From Bradyrhizobium sp. (GTDB lineage: Bacteria; Pseudomonadota; Alphaproteobacteria; Rhizobiales; Xanthobacteraceae): DNA of 64,000 nucleotides. Shown piece by piece: positions 25,073 through 33,691 of this stretch. Numbering within the stretch: position 1 is the stretch's first letter; each line of letters opens with the position of its first letter. Both the position numbers and the translations under genes were made by a program. The notes under the pieces were generated by a model, which was not told the origin of the DNA, searched no databases, and saw only the letters and a program-made list of their open reading frames with translations. The DNA is taken from contig NZ_JACRMG010000040.1 of assembly GCF_016219575.1 (NCBI RefSeq), positions 124,001 through 188,000 of the forward strand. Reading direction: 5' to 3'.

Positions 25073-26575
25073 ATGGCAACCCGGCTGCAAACACGTGAAA
25101 TGATGGCCTCCAACCAGTTTTCCCGCCGCCAGTTCGCTGGCCTCGCCGCCGCGTCGGCGCTTGGCCTGTCGGCCCCCTCGGCGGCCTCCGGTCAGACCGA
25201 CCGGTCCAGGAAGAGCGAGCCGAAACGACGAGCCCGATCGACCTTTCCCAAGGGCTTTCTGTGGGGCACGGCCACCTCGTCCTACCAGGTCGAGGGAGCC
25301 GTGAACGAGGATGGCCGCGGCCCGTCGATCTGGGACCGCTTTGCGCACACGCCGGGGACGATCTCCGATCGCAGCACCGGCGACACCGCGAGCGATCACT
25401 TTCATCGCTACAAGGAAGACGTTCAGTTGATGAAGGCGCTGGGCACCAAGGCCTACCGCTTCTCGATTGCCTGGCCGCGCGTCTTTCCGGAAGGCACCGG
25501 CTCGCCAAATCCGAAAGGCCTCGATTTCTACAACCGACTGGTGGACGAGTTGCTGGCAAACGGCATAGCGCCGTTTGCCACGCTTTATCATTGGGACCTG
25601 CCGCAGGCGCTGCAGGACCGCTTCGGCGGCTGGACCTCCCGCGACACATCGAAAGCCTTTGCGGACTATTCAGCCTATGTGGCTGCGCGCCTGAGCGATC
25701 GGGTGAAGCACTTCTTCACCATCAACGAATGCTCCCGGTTCGTTCACCTCGGCCACGGCATCGGCGCCGACGCCCCCGGCCTCAAATTGCCGCAGGCGGA
25801 ACTCAACCAGGTCCGCCACCACGTCGCGCTCGGACATGGCATGGCGGTGCGGGCGATCCGGGCCAGTGCGCGTGCCGGAACGAAGGTCGGTCCGGCGGAA
25901 AACGCCGTGAGCTGCATTCCCGCCATCGAAACGCCAGCGAACATCCGCGCGGCCGAGATGGCCATGCGCGAGCTCAACGCCGGCTATCTGACGGTGATCC
26001 TGGAAGGAAAATATCCAGACACATACCTGGCCGGCAAGGATGCACCGAAATTCACCGCCGAAGACCTGCGCATCATTTCATCGCCGCTCGATTTTGTCGG
26101 GTTGAACGTCTACACACCGGACCACTATGTCATTGCCGCCGAAAACGAACGCGGCTTTACGCTCGCGCCGTTCCCCGCATCGTTTCCCCACATGAAGGCG
26201 ACCTGGCTGAGACCGGGTCCCGAAACGATGTACTGGGTACCGCGCCACGTCGCCAAGGTGTGGAACGTGAAGTCGATCTACATCACCGAGAACGGGACGT
26301 CCGGGAGCGACCAGCCGGCCGCCGACGGCACCATCTACGATGTGGACCGCATCATGTATCTGCGAAACTACCTGGCGCAGCTGCAGCGCGCGACGTCCGA
26401 AGGCGTGCCCGTATCCGGGTATTTCCTGTGGAGCCTGATGGACAATTTCGAATGGGGAGACGGATTTGAGCAACGCTTCGGACTCTACCACGTCGATTTC
26501 GAAACCCAGCGCCGCTCACCCAAGCTGAGCGCATCGTTCTATCGGGAGACGATTGCGCGAAACGCGGTGGCCTGA
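25073..26575 (+). CDS. Tat-exported glycoside hydrolase family 1 (beta-glucosidase-like)
   Basis: This 500-residue protein has a twin-arginine signal (SRRQFAGLAAASALGLSA) at about 17-34. A GH1 barrel starts at FPKGFLWGTATSSYQVEG. The nucleophile is Glu406 in YITENG. The acid/base motif reads TINEC with Glu219, where nearly all GH1 enzymes have TINEP. The LYHWDLPQALQDRFGGW and SLMDNFEWGDGFEQRFGL stretches are well kept. ATG codons at 10 and 11 are alternative starts. It is divergent from the NdvC-like gene with only 32 bp between starts, so the two may handle the same beta-glucan. Confidence 0.9.
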   Translation: MATRLQTREMMASNQFSRRQFAGLAAASALGLSAPSAASGQTDRSRKSEPKRRARSTFPKGFLWGTATSSYQVEGAVNEDGRGPSIWDRFAHTPGTISDRSTGDTASDHFHRYKEDVQLMKALGTKAYRFSIAWPRVFPEGTGSPNPKGLDFYNRLVDELLANGIAPFATLYHWDLPQALQDRFGGWTSRDTSKAFADYSAYVAARLSDRVKHFFTINECSRFVHLGHGIGADAPGLKLPQAELNQVRHHVALGHGMAVRAIRASARAGTKVGPAENAVSCIPAIETPANIRAAEMAMRELNAGYLTVILEGKYPDTYLAGKDAPKFTAEDLRIISSPLDFVGLNVYTPDHYVIAAENERGFTLAPFPASFPHMKATWLRPGPETMYWVPRHVAKVWNVKSIYITENGTSGSDQPAADGTIYDVDRIMYLRNYLAQLQRATSEGVPVSGYFLWSLMDNFEWGDGFEQRFGLYHVDFETQRRSPKLSASFYRETIARNAVA

Positions 26576-26580
26576 TCTCG

Positions 26581-27885
26581 TCAGTCCCTGCGCAGCCCCT
26601 TCCCCATTGCCTCGAATATCATCGTCTTCAGGTTCAACTGTATCCGCCCGCCCTGTGTCGGCGCCATCACCATGAAGATTCCGAACATGTCGTCGACGGG
26701 ATCGACGAAATAGAAGCTGCCGCCGGCGCCATCCCAGCGATACTCGCCGAGCGGCCAGGTCGTGCCGGGCGGCGGCGAGGTGCGCACGGCAAAGCCAAGA
26801 CCGAAGCCGCTGGTGGGGCCCGGGAAATAGAAGGGATCATGAATGATCCCGGTCTTCGGCCCGATCTGGTCCGACGTCATCAGCGCGACGGTCTCGCGCT
26901 TGAGATATCTCTTGCCGTCCAGTTCGCCTCCATTGAGCAGCATCTGCAGGAAGCGGGCGTAGTCGGCGATGGTCGAGACCAGGCCGGCGCCGCCGGACTC
27001 CCAGCGCCGCTTCTCCGTCGGATCCTTGATCCCGGCAACCCGGAAGCGATCGACCAAGAATCCCCTGGCAATCAGCGGCCACTTCGCCTTGTCTGCGACA
27101 TGATAGGCGGTATCGGACATGCCGAGCGGATCGAACAATCTCTGCTTCTCGAACTGGTAAAGCGTCTGGCCCGAAACCACCTCGACGACGCGGCCGAGCA
27201 CGTCGGTTGAATGGCTGTAGTTCCAGCGCGTTGCCGGCTGGTCGGCGAGCGGCAGCACGGCGATCCGGTCGGCAAAGTCGGCGTTGTCATAATCGCCCGC
27301 GTACAGCAGCGGATTGGCATAAAGCTTCTGCACCTGGGTTTCGCCAAAGAAGCCGTAGGTGATGCCCGACGTGTGGCGCAACAGGTCCCTGATCGTGATC
27401 GGGCGCTGCAACGGCACGAGCTTGAGCGGATGCTTTCCCGACTCATCGGAAAGATCGACGCCGACCCTGGCGTCCGCGAAGGAATGAATGTACTTCGCGA
27501 CGGAGTCGTCGAGGGACAGCTTGCCGTCGTCGACCAGCATCATCACCGCGACCGACGTGACGGCTTTCGACATCGAATAGATCTGGAAGATCGAATCCGG
27601 CGTCATCGGCTGCCCGGTGTCGGGATCGCGGATGCCGAAGCATTCGAAATGAACCGGCTTGCCGTGTTGCTGAATCAGCAGGATGGCGCCGGGAATCTTG
27701 CCGGCTGCAATCTCGCTGCGAACGGTATCGCCGATCCGCTTCAAGGCCTCGGGCGACAGCGTCCCCGCGGCCGGCGAGCGGGAGCCGGCGCGCACCTCGC
27801 CGGCCCAACCGGCGAACAGCAGAATCGCGAGCGCTGCGGCGGCAAGCCAGCGCCCCGCGGCGCGCTCAGTTCGCCAGCGCTTCAT
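26581..27885 (-). CDS. Beta-lactamase-fold serine hydrolase, secreted
   Basis: The 434-residue product has a signal peptide (AAALAILLFAGWAGEVRAGS region), then a class C beta-lactamase/DD-peptidase fold: Ser-x-x-Lys as SMSKAVTS, the Tyr-x-Ser/Asn motif as YSHSTD, and the LRHTSGITYGFFGE segment. The third KTG-like motif is not obvious. Such proteins are often esterases, transesterases or peptidases rather than antibiotic-resistance enzymes. Its start overlaps the end of the paralogous gene upstream by 20 bp, so the two are co-transcribed. Confidence 0.87.
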   Translation of the reverse strand: MKRWRTERAAGRWLAAAALAILLFAGWAGEVRAGSRSPAAGTLSPEALKRIGDTVRSEIAAGKIPGAILLIQQHGKPVHFECFGIRDPDTGQPMTPDSIFQIYSMSKAVTSVAVMMLVDDGKLSLDDSVAKYIHSFADARVGVDLSDESGKHPLKLVPLQRPITIRDLLRHTSGITYGFFGETQVQKLYANPLLYAGDYDNADFADRIAVLPLADQPATRWNYSHSTDVLGRVVEVVSGQTLYQFEKQRLFDPLGMSDTAYHVADKAKWPLIARGFLVDRFRVAGIKDPTEKRRWESGGAGLVSTIADYARFLQMLLNGGELDGKRYLKRETVALMTSDQIGPKTGIIHDPFYFPGPTSGFGLGFAVRTSPPPGTTWPLGEYRWDGAGGSFYFVDPVDDMFGIFMVMAPTQGGRIQLNLKTMIFEAMGKGLRRD

Positions 27886-29167
27886 AGACCAGCAGCTTGA
27901 GGGTGCGCTGGATACGCTGGCGCTCCGACGGCGTCTGCTCGAGCAGCACGAAGAGCATCTCCTGCTTGCGGTCGATCACCATATAGCAGCCGCTGGCGCC
28001 GTCCCATTTCAGCTCGCCCAGCGAACCCGGCGGCGGCGGCTTGGCGTTGCCGGGATCGGTGCGCACGGCAAGCCCGAGCCCCATGCCAAAACCGTCCCCC
28101 GGGAAATAGAAATAGTCGCGGTCGACGCCGGAGCCGGGACCGATGTGGTCGGCGGACATCAACTTGAACGTCTCCGGCGTCAGGTAGGTCTTGCCGTCAT
28201 AGGTCCCGCCGTTGAGCAGCATCTGCGCGAACTTCGAGAAATCGTCCATGGTGGAGACCATGCCGCCGGTGGCGGACTCCCACTTCTGGCGAACCTCGGT
28301 CCGGTATTGGCGCCCGACGCGGAAGTCGCTGTCGTTCGGCACCGGCTGGGCGAGCCGCTTCAGCCGCTCGGGTTCGGTGACGAAGAAGTTGGTATCGACC
28401 ATGCCCAGGGGATCGAGCAGCTTTTCCTTCTCGACCTCGAGCAATGATTTTCCCGAGACGACCTCCATGATCCGGCCGAGGATGTCGGTGGAATGGCCGT
28501 ATTGCCAGAGCGCCCCGGGCTGGTTGTGCAGCGGCAGCCTGGCGATGCGCTCGGCGAATTCGGCGAGGTCGAAATCGCCCGCATAGAGGTTGGCGTCCTT
28601 GTAGGCCTTGCGCACCAGGCTGTCGCCATAGAAGCCGTAGGTGACGCCGGAGGTGTGACGCAGCAGGTCGAGAATGGTCATGGGGCGGACCGGATCGACC
28701 AGCTCGAGCGTCTTGCTGCCGTCCTCGGCCTTCTTCTCGACGCCGACCTTCACCTTGGCGAAGGAGGGAATGTATTTCGAGACGGGATCGTCGAGCTTCA
28801 TCTTCCCGTCCTGGACCAGCTGCATCGCCACGATGGAGGTGATCGCCTTGGTCAGCGACGAGAGGCGGAAGATGGTCTTGTCCGTGATCGGCGCCTTGGA
28901 CACCACATCCTGCACGCCGAAGGTCTCGTGATAGACGTCCTTGCCGCGCTGCCGGATCAGGATATCCGCGCCGGCGATCTTCCCGGTCTCCACCTCGTTC
29001 TTGAAGAACGCGGTTATCTTCGCAAGCTTCTCCGGATTGAATTTCGCGCCGGCCGGGATTTCGTACGTGCCCTCGCTGGCGAAGGGCTGGGCGGCAGCTG
29101 GCGAGACGGCAACAAGCGCCAGCAACGCGCCGATAGCGGGCGCACGCACGCAATTCCTGAAATGCAT
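27866..29167 (-). CDS. Beta-lactamase-fold serine hydrolase, secreted, first of a paralogous pair
   Basis: This 433-residue protein starts MHFRNCVRAPAIGALL, with AGGAGG five bases upstream and a signal peptide ending at AAAQ. Motifs are SSLTKAITS (Ser-x-x-Lys) and YGHSTD, with LLRHTSGVTYGFYGD as in the next gene. The two proteins share the same plan throughout, pointing to a tandem duplication that has since diverged. Probably periplasmic; the substrate is unknown. Confidence 0.87.
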   Translation of the reverse strand: MHFRNCVRAPAIGALLALVAVSPAAAQPFASEGTYEIPAGAKFNPEKLAKITAFFKNEVETGKIAGADILIRQRGKDVYHETFGVQDVVSKAPITDKTIFRLSSLTKAITSIVAMQLVQDGKMKLDDPVSKYIPSFAKVKVGVEKKAEDGSKTLELVDPVRPMTILDLLRHTSGVTYGFYGDSLVRKAYKDANLYAGDFDLAEFAERIARLPLHNQPGALWQYGHSTDILGRIMEVVSGKSLLEVEKEKLLDPLGMVDTNFFVTEPERLKRLAQPVPNDSDFRVGRQYRTEVRQKWESATGGMVSTMDDFSKFAQMLLNGGTYDGKTYLTPETFKLMSADHIGPGSGVDRDYFYFPGDGFGMGLGLAVRTDPGNAKPPPPGSLGELKWDGASGCYMVIDRKQEMLFVLLEQTPSERQRIQRTLKLLVYEALAN

Positions 29168-29207
29168 CAACCCCTCCTGCATCAGTACGAGGAGTGTAGC
29201 GGAGAGG

Positions 29208-29756
29208 TCAGTCAGGGCAAGGGCTGCCGAAGGCGGCAAGCGCCTCTTCATGCAGCGTCGCGCTGTCGCGGGAGAAGCAGCAGAAAATGACGCGGTTTAC
29301 CGCGGGGGCGGCTTCCAGCGCGCTCACGGTGGCGGCAACCGCAATGCGTGCCGCGCGGTCGGCGGGAAAGCGATAGACGCCGGTGGAAATGGCGGGAAAG
29401 GCCAGCGAGGCCAGGTCATGAGCCCGACACAATTGAATCGCGCGGCGATAGCAGGATGCGAGCAGTTCGTCTTCGCCGCGGCTGCCGCCATTCCAAACCG
29501 GCCCGACCGCGTGGATGACGTGGCGCGCCTTCAGCCGATAGCCTTTGGTGATTTTCGCATCGCCGGTTGCGCAACCGTGGAGGGTCTCGCATTCCACCTT
29601 GAGTTCGGGGCCGGCCGCGCGATGGATTGCTCCATCGACGCCGCCCCCACCGAGGAGCGACGTGTTGGCGGCGTTGACGATGGCGTCAACGCCAAGTGTT
29701 GTGATGTCGGCAACGATGACTTCCAGCCGCGCCTTGCCGATCAGGCGCGAAGCCAA
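29208..29756 (-). CDS. Macro-domain O-acetyl-ADP-ribose/ADP-ribose deacylase
   Basis: This 182-residue protein is a single MacroD-type macro domain. The ADP-ribose loops are plain: DITTLGVDAIVNAANTSLLG, GGGVDGAIHRAAG and the diphosphate loop FPAISTGVYRFP. Enzymes of this group remove acetyl from O-acetyl-ADP-ribose or ADP-ribose from acidic residues. The gene starts 9 bp after grxD and is probably in the same transcript, a link to redox or iron-sulfur stress being possible. Confidence 0.92.
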   Translation of the reverse strand: MASRLIGKARLEVIVADITTLGVDAIVNAANTSLLGGGGVDGAIHRAAGPELKVECETLHGCATGDAKITKGYRLKARHVIHAVGPVWNGGSRGEDELLASCYRRAIQLCRAHDLASLAFPAISTGVYRFPADRAARIAVAATVSALEAAPAVNRVIFCCFSRDSATLHEEALAAFGSPCPD

Positions 29757-29765
29757 GTCCCGGCC

Positions 29766-30098
29766 TCAGGCCGCAGCGTTGACCGCGATGCCCTTGTCGG
29801 CGAACAGCTGCTGCAATTCGCCGGCCTGGAACATCTCGCGCACGATATCGCAGCCGCCGATGAACTCGCCCTTGACGTAGAGCTGCGGGATGGTCGGCCA
29901 GTTCGAATAGGTCTTGATGCCGTCGCGCAGTTCTGCCGACTCCAGGACGTTCAGCCCCTTGTAGCCGACGCCGATGTGATCGAGGATCTGCACCACTTGG
30001 CCGGAGAATCCGCACTGCGGAAATTGTGGCGTGCCCTTCATGAACAGCACGACGTCGTTGGCCTTCACCTCGTTGTCGATAAATTGCTCGATGCTCAT
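29766..30098 (-). CDS. grxD: Monothiol glutaredoxin (Grx4 type)
   Basis: This 110-residue protein has the CGFS active site in PQFPQCGFSGQVVQIL and the glutathione-binding WPTIPQLYVKGEFIGGCDI. Monothiol glutaredoxins of this class carry [2Fe-2S] clusters and work with BolA proteins in iron-sulfur trafficking. In many alphaproteobacteria purL, bolA and grxD are neighbours; here bolA is at 35.1 kb and purL at 37.3 kb on the same strand, with other genes between. Confidence 0.96.
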   Translation of the reverse strand: MSIEQFIDNEVKANDVVLFMKGTPQFPQCGFSGQVVQILDHIGVGYKGLNVLESAELRDGIKTYSNWPTIPQLYVKGEFIGGCDIVREMFQAGELQQLFADKGIAVNAAA

Positions 30099-30352
30099 CT
30101 TGGTTTCCTTCTGGGCAGGCCCCCTGCGGCGCTGCCTTGGCGGGACCGATACGGCCGATTTAACCCGGCGACTGGCCTATATGTAACCCCAAACCCTTGT
30201 TCGTCCAAAGTAAAATGGCGGGGAGCTGGCATGCGGGCCGGGGCCGGGAGCCCTGCTGCCACAGGCTGCCATAGCCCGGCCGCAGCAATATCATAGCGCC
30301 ATAAGGCTTTTTTCCCGAAACGGATGCCCTATCTAGGACGAACTGTCCTCCA
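30099..30352. other. Divergent intergenic region between grxD and egtB
   Basis: This is the shared upstream region of grxD (leftward) and egtB (rightward). Apart from the EcfG-type promoter at its right edge I see no gene. A GC-rich stretch at 30225-30285 contains short imperfect hairpins. Confidence 0.5.
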
Positions 30353-30377
30353 GGAACCCATCTGCCAGAGTAACGTT
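30353..30377 (+). promoter_or_regulatory. EcfG-type general stress promoter of egtBD
   Basis: GGAAC (30353-30357), 16 bases, CGTT (30374-30377) match the consensus of the alphaproteobacterial general-stress sigma factor EcfG. Transcription from it would begin near 30384, giving a leader of about 16 nt that includes the GGAG ribosome site (30390-30393) before the GTG start of egtB. Confidence 0.65.
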
Positions 30378-30399
30378 CTCTCCCTGATTGGAGACCATC

Positions 30400-31653
30400 G
30401 TGACGAAAACAGCCTCCGCCGCGGCCCCCCTCTCCGCCTCCGCTCCGTCACTGTTTTCCGATCCCGGGACGCTCGGACAGCGGCTGGTGGATGGCTATCT
30501 GGCAGTGCGCAACGAGACCGAGCGGCGTGCGGCGCCGCTGTCGCCCGAGGACCAGCTGATCCAGTCAATGACTGACGCGAGCCCGGCGAAATGGCACCGC
30601 GCCCATACCACCTGGTTCTTCGAGCAGTTCCTGCTCGGCGCGCACTGCGCGGGCTATGCGCCCTTCCATCCCGACTACGCCTATCTCTTCAATTCCTATT
30701 ACGTCAGCGCCGGCCCCCGCCACGCCCGCGCCCAGCGCGGCCTTCTCACCCGCCCCACCGCCGATGAGGTCACGACCTATCGCAAGCATGTCGACGCAGC
30801 GGTCGTGAAATTCTTCCAGAGCGCAGACGAAGCCACGCTGAAGGCGCTGGCGCCGCTGGTGGAAGTCGGCCTCAACCATGAGCAGCAGCATCAGGAGCTG
30901 ATGTACACGGACATCCTGCACGCCTTTGCGCAGAACCCGATCCCGCCGGCTTACGATCCGGCCTGGACGTTCCCGGCATCGACCCGCGGCGGCGAGGACT
31001 GGGCTGCCCTCAACGAGGGCATTCACACCGTCGGACATGCCGACGACAGCTTTCATTTCGACAACGAGAAGCCGGCGCACCGCGCGCTGGTCGGCCCGGT
31101 CAAGCTCGCACGCAACCTGGTCACCAACGCCGAGTGGCTCGCCTTCATTGCCGACGGCGGCTACCGGACCGCGACGCTCTGGCTGATGGACGGTTTTGCA
31201 ACCGTCAGCAATGAGGGCTGGGAAGCGCCCGGCCACTGGCGCAAGGCCGACGGCGAATGGCAGATCATGACGCTGGGCGGCCTGCGGCCGGTCGATCCCG
31301 CCGCGCCCGTCTGCCATGTCAGCTACTACGAGGCCGATGCCTTCGCGCGGTGGGCCGGCAAACACCTGCCGACCGAGATGGAATGGGAAGTCGCCGCACG
31401 CGCCGGCCTCCTCAACGACGCCTTCGGCATCGTCTGGCAATGGACCCGCAGCTCCTACTCGCCCTATCCCGGCTACCGCGCGGTCGAGGGCGCGCTCGGG
31501 GAATACAACGGCAAGTTCATGGTCAACCAGCTGGTGCTGCGCGGCTCATCGCTTGCAACTCCCGCTGGCCACAGCCGTATCACCTATCGCAACTTCTTCT
31601 ATCCGCACCATCGCTGGCAATTCACCGGGCTGCGCCTCGCCGATTACGCCTGA
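30400..31653 (+). CDS. egtB: Ergothioneine biosynthesis protein EgtB (iron-dependent sulfoxide synthase)
   Basis: This 417-residue protein joins cysteine or gamma-glutamylcysteine to trimethylhistidine (hercynine) with O2. The N-terminal DinB-like part supplies the iron ligands: SPAKWHRAHTTWFFEQ and VGLNHEQQHQELMYTDIL. The C-terminal formylglycine-enzyme-like domain shows FHFDNEKPAHRALVGP and PTEMEWEVAARAG. I chose the GTG at 30400, six bases after GGAG; a TTG at 30388 also opens the frame. egtD follows 44 bp later, and the two form the biosynthetic operon. Confidence 0.95.
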   Translation: MTKTASAAAPLSASAPSLFSDPGTLGQRLVDGYLAVRNETERRAAPLSPEDQLIQSMTDASPAKWHRAHTTWFFEQFLLGAHCAGYAPFHPDYAYLFNSYYVSAGPRHARAQRGLLTRPTADEVTTYRKHVDAAVVKFFQSADEATLKALAPLVEVGLNHEQQHQELMYTDILHAFAQNPIPPAYDPAWTFPASTRGGEDWAALNEGIHTVGHADDSFHFDNEKPAHRALVGPVKLARNLVTNAEWLAFIADGGYRTATLWLMDGFATVSNEGWEAPGHWRKADGEWQIMTLGGLRPVDPAAPVCHVSYYEADAFARWAGKHLPTEMEWEVAARAGLLNDAFGIVWQWTRSSYSPYPGYRAVEGALGEYNGKFMVNQLVLRGSSLATPAGHSRITYRNFFYPHHRWQFTGLRLADYA

Positions 31654-31697
31654 TTTCATCACAATCGCGCGCCGGAAAGCGCGTTCGGGAGAGTATC

Positions 31698-32672
31698 ATG
31701 AACGTACATGCCCCCGCTTTGGCCGAACCGCACCGCTTCGACGACGCGATGTCGGCATTCGCCGGCGACGTGATCGGCGACCTCTCGAAATTCCCCAAGA
31801 AACTCTCGCCGAAATATTTCTACGATGCGAAGGGGTCGGAGCTGTTCGAGCAGATCACGGTGCTGCCGGAATATTATCCGACCCGCACCGAGCTTGCGAT
31901 CCTGCGCGAGCGCGGCGGCGAGATCGCCGGCCTGATCCCGCAGGGCGCCGCACTGGTCGAGTTCGGCGCCGGCGCCACCACCAAGGTCCGGCTGCTGCTC
32001 GAGCGTTCGCGCTTTGCGGCCTACGTGCCGGTGGATATTTCCGGCGATTTTCTCAACGCCCAGGCCGACGGCCTGCGCCGGGATTTTCCTGCGCTCGACG
32101 TCCATCCGGTCGCAGCCGACTTCACCGCGCCGTTCGCCTTGCCGGCCGCCGTCGCTGGTATGCCGAAGGTCGGCTTCTTCCCGGGATCGACGCTCGGCAA
32201 TTTCGAACCGCAGGAAGCCGAGGCTTTCCTGCTCAGCGCGCGCAAGATCCTCGGGCGCGGCGCGCAGCTGATCCTCGGCGTCGATCTGGAGAAGGACGAA
32301 CGCACGCTCTACGACGCCTATAACGATGCCGCCGGCGTCACCGCGCGCTTCAACCTCAATGTGCTGGAACGCATCAACCGCGAGCTCGGTGGCAATTTCG
32401 ACCTCTCGGGTTTCATCCATCGCTCCGTCTACAACCGCGACCGCCATCGCATCGAGATGCACCTGATCAGCCGCAAGGCGCAGCGCGTGCGCGTGCTCGG
32501 CCACCACTTCTCGTTCCGCCCCGGCGAAAGCATCCACACCGAGAACAGCTACAAATACAGTCTCGACCGCTTCACGACGCTGGCTCAGACCTCGGGCTGG
32601 CAGGTGAAGGAGAGCTGGACCGACGAGGGCCGCATGTTCTCGGTCCACGCGCTGGTCGCTTCCGCCGAATAG
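31698..32672 (+). CDS. egtD: L-histidine N-alpha-methyltransferase EgtD
   Basis: This 324-residue SAM-dependent enzyme trimethylates histidine to hercynine, the first step of ergothioneine synthesis. Family features are LSPKYFYDAKGSELFEQIT, PEYYPTRTELAIL, the SAM-binding LVEFGAGATTKVRLLLE, FFPGSTLGNFEP, and the C-terminal ENSYKYSLDRF. GGGAGAG precedes the ATG. No egtA, egtC or egtE is visible, as expected where cysteine is used directly or the final lyase is elsewhere. Confidence 0.96.
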   Translation: MNVHAPALAEPHRFDDAMSAFAGDVIGDLSKFPKKLSPKYFYDAKGSELFEQITVLPEYYPTRTELAILRERGGEIAGLIPQGAALVEFGAGATTKVRLLLERSRFAAYVPVDISGDFLNAQADGLRRDFPALDVHPVAADFTAPFALPAAVAGMPKVGFFPGSTLGNFEPQEAEAFLLSARKILGRGAQLILGVDLEKDERTLYDAYNDAAGVTARFNLNVLERINRELGGNFDLSGFIHRSVYNRDRHRIEMHLISRKAQRVRVLGHHFSFRPGESIHTENSYKYSLDRFTTLAQTSGWQVKESWTDEGRMFSVHALVASAE

Positions 32673-32729
32673 GTTGCGAGACCGCGCCTTGTCTTGCTAG
32701 CTTCCCCGCCATCGGGAATTGGGGAAGCC

Positions 32730-33116
32730 ATGAACGTCGCCATCGTCTGCACCGCGCTGCTCGGACTGCTGCTGTTCGGGCTCGGCCTCAACGTATCGAT
32801 GCAGCGCCGGCAGAACCGGCGCAGTGTCGGGCATGACGCGAGCCCCGTCGACCCGCTGCATCGTGCGGTGCGGGCCCATGCCAACACCGCCGAATATGCG
32901 CCGTTCTTTGCGGTGCTGTTTCTGTGGTACGCGACGAAGCCCGCACCGACCTGGATCGTCGCCATCATCGTGCTCGCGACGGTGGCGCGCTTTGCGCTGG
33001 CGGGCGCGCTGCTGTTCGGACCGTCGCTCAACCGGCCGAACCCGGCGCGGTTTTTCGGCGCGCTGTTCACCTATATCTGCGGGCTTGCGCTCGCCGCGGG
33101 CCTGCTCGTCACCTGA
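32730..33116 (+). CDS. MAPEG-family membrane protein
   Basis: The 128-residue product has four hydrophobic helices, with RAVRAHANTAEYAPFFAVLF in the region where MAPEG proteins have their R-x-x-R-A-x-x-N-x-x-E signature. The eukaryotic relatives are glutathione transferases; the bacterial members are mostly uncharacterised. The ATG at 32730 follows GGGGAA; an earlier frame start is unsupported. It lies 57 bp after egtD and could share its transcript, which would fit a thiol-related role, but this is speculation. Confidence 0.8.
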   Translation: MNVAIVCTALLGLLLFGLGLNVSMQRRQNRRSVGHDASPVDPLHRAVRAHANTAEYAPFFAVLFLWYATKPAPTWIVAIIVLATVARFALAGALLFGPSLNRPNPARFFGALFTYICGLALAAGLLVT

Positions 33117-33118
33117 GT

Positions 33119-33415
33119 TCAGGTCTTCGCCCGCAGCCTGTCTCGCGCGGTCCTCGGCCGGCGCGACGGCACGATGCGCGGCGCGGGCACCCAGACGTCG
33201 TTGACGCGCTCCGCGCTCAACAGCCAGGCATGGATGATCCGCCACTTGTCGTGGCCGCGCGACTGGAAATCCAGCAGCGGCGACTTGCTGTCTTCCAGCT
33301 CGAAAAAGAACTTCAGGGAATCCTTGCCCGTCGGGCCGCCCGCATCGACCGCCTGTTTGGCGATCCAGCGGTCCCATTCCTCGAGGATCAACGCTTTTGC
33401 TTCGTGTTGTTTCAT
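33119..33415 (-). CDS. Conserved hypothetical protein, 98 residues
   Basis: The soluble product starts MKQHEAKALILEEWDRWIAKQ and contains a Trp-rich middle (HDKWRIIHAWLLS) and a very basic C-terminus (SRRPRTARDRLRAKT). I do not recognise a family. It converges with the MAPEG gene, whose stop is 2 bp away. The composition is normal for the region and the frame looks coding. Confidence 0.6.
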   Translation of the reverse strand: MKQHEAKALILEEWDRWIAKQAVDAGGPTGKDSLKFFFELEDSKSPLLDFQSRGHDKWRIIHAWLLSAERVNDVWVPAPRIVPSRRPRTARDRLRAKT

Positions 33416-33483
33416 CAGCGCGCATTCCCGGCCACGGAATACCGTGGGGGTTAAGGGTTATCGCGCTGGTCGGGGTTGTGGCG

Positions 33484-33522
33484 AGAAGATGTCAGCGCCG
33501 CCGCGCCCTAAAGACATCTTCT
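33484..33522. promoter_or_regulatory. 10-bp perfect inverted repeat upstream of a small gene
   Basis: AGAAGATGTC (33484-33493) and GACATCTTCT (33513-33522) are exact reverse complements 19 bases apart. They lie about 170 bp before the 64-residue gene at 33692, in a stretch with no other gene. This could be a regulator site or a leader hairpin. Confidence 0.4.
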
Positions 33523-33691
33523 TCGTTACCGAAGGTGACAGAGACTTATTAAACCTTTCTGAACTTTTGAGTCGAGTCCGGAATGGCTTCGGCCAGCGAA
33601 TACCCTTTTATCGTCGAAATTTTGACGCCGACTCAGACGACGTTCCCGCCGCGGCTTGGCTGGGGTGAGTTCGTGCCAGGGGATGTTAGTT

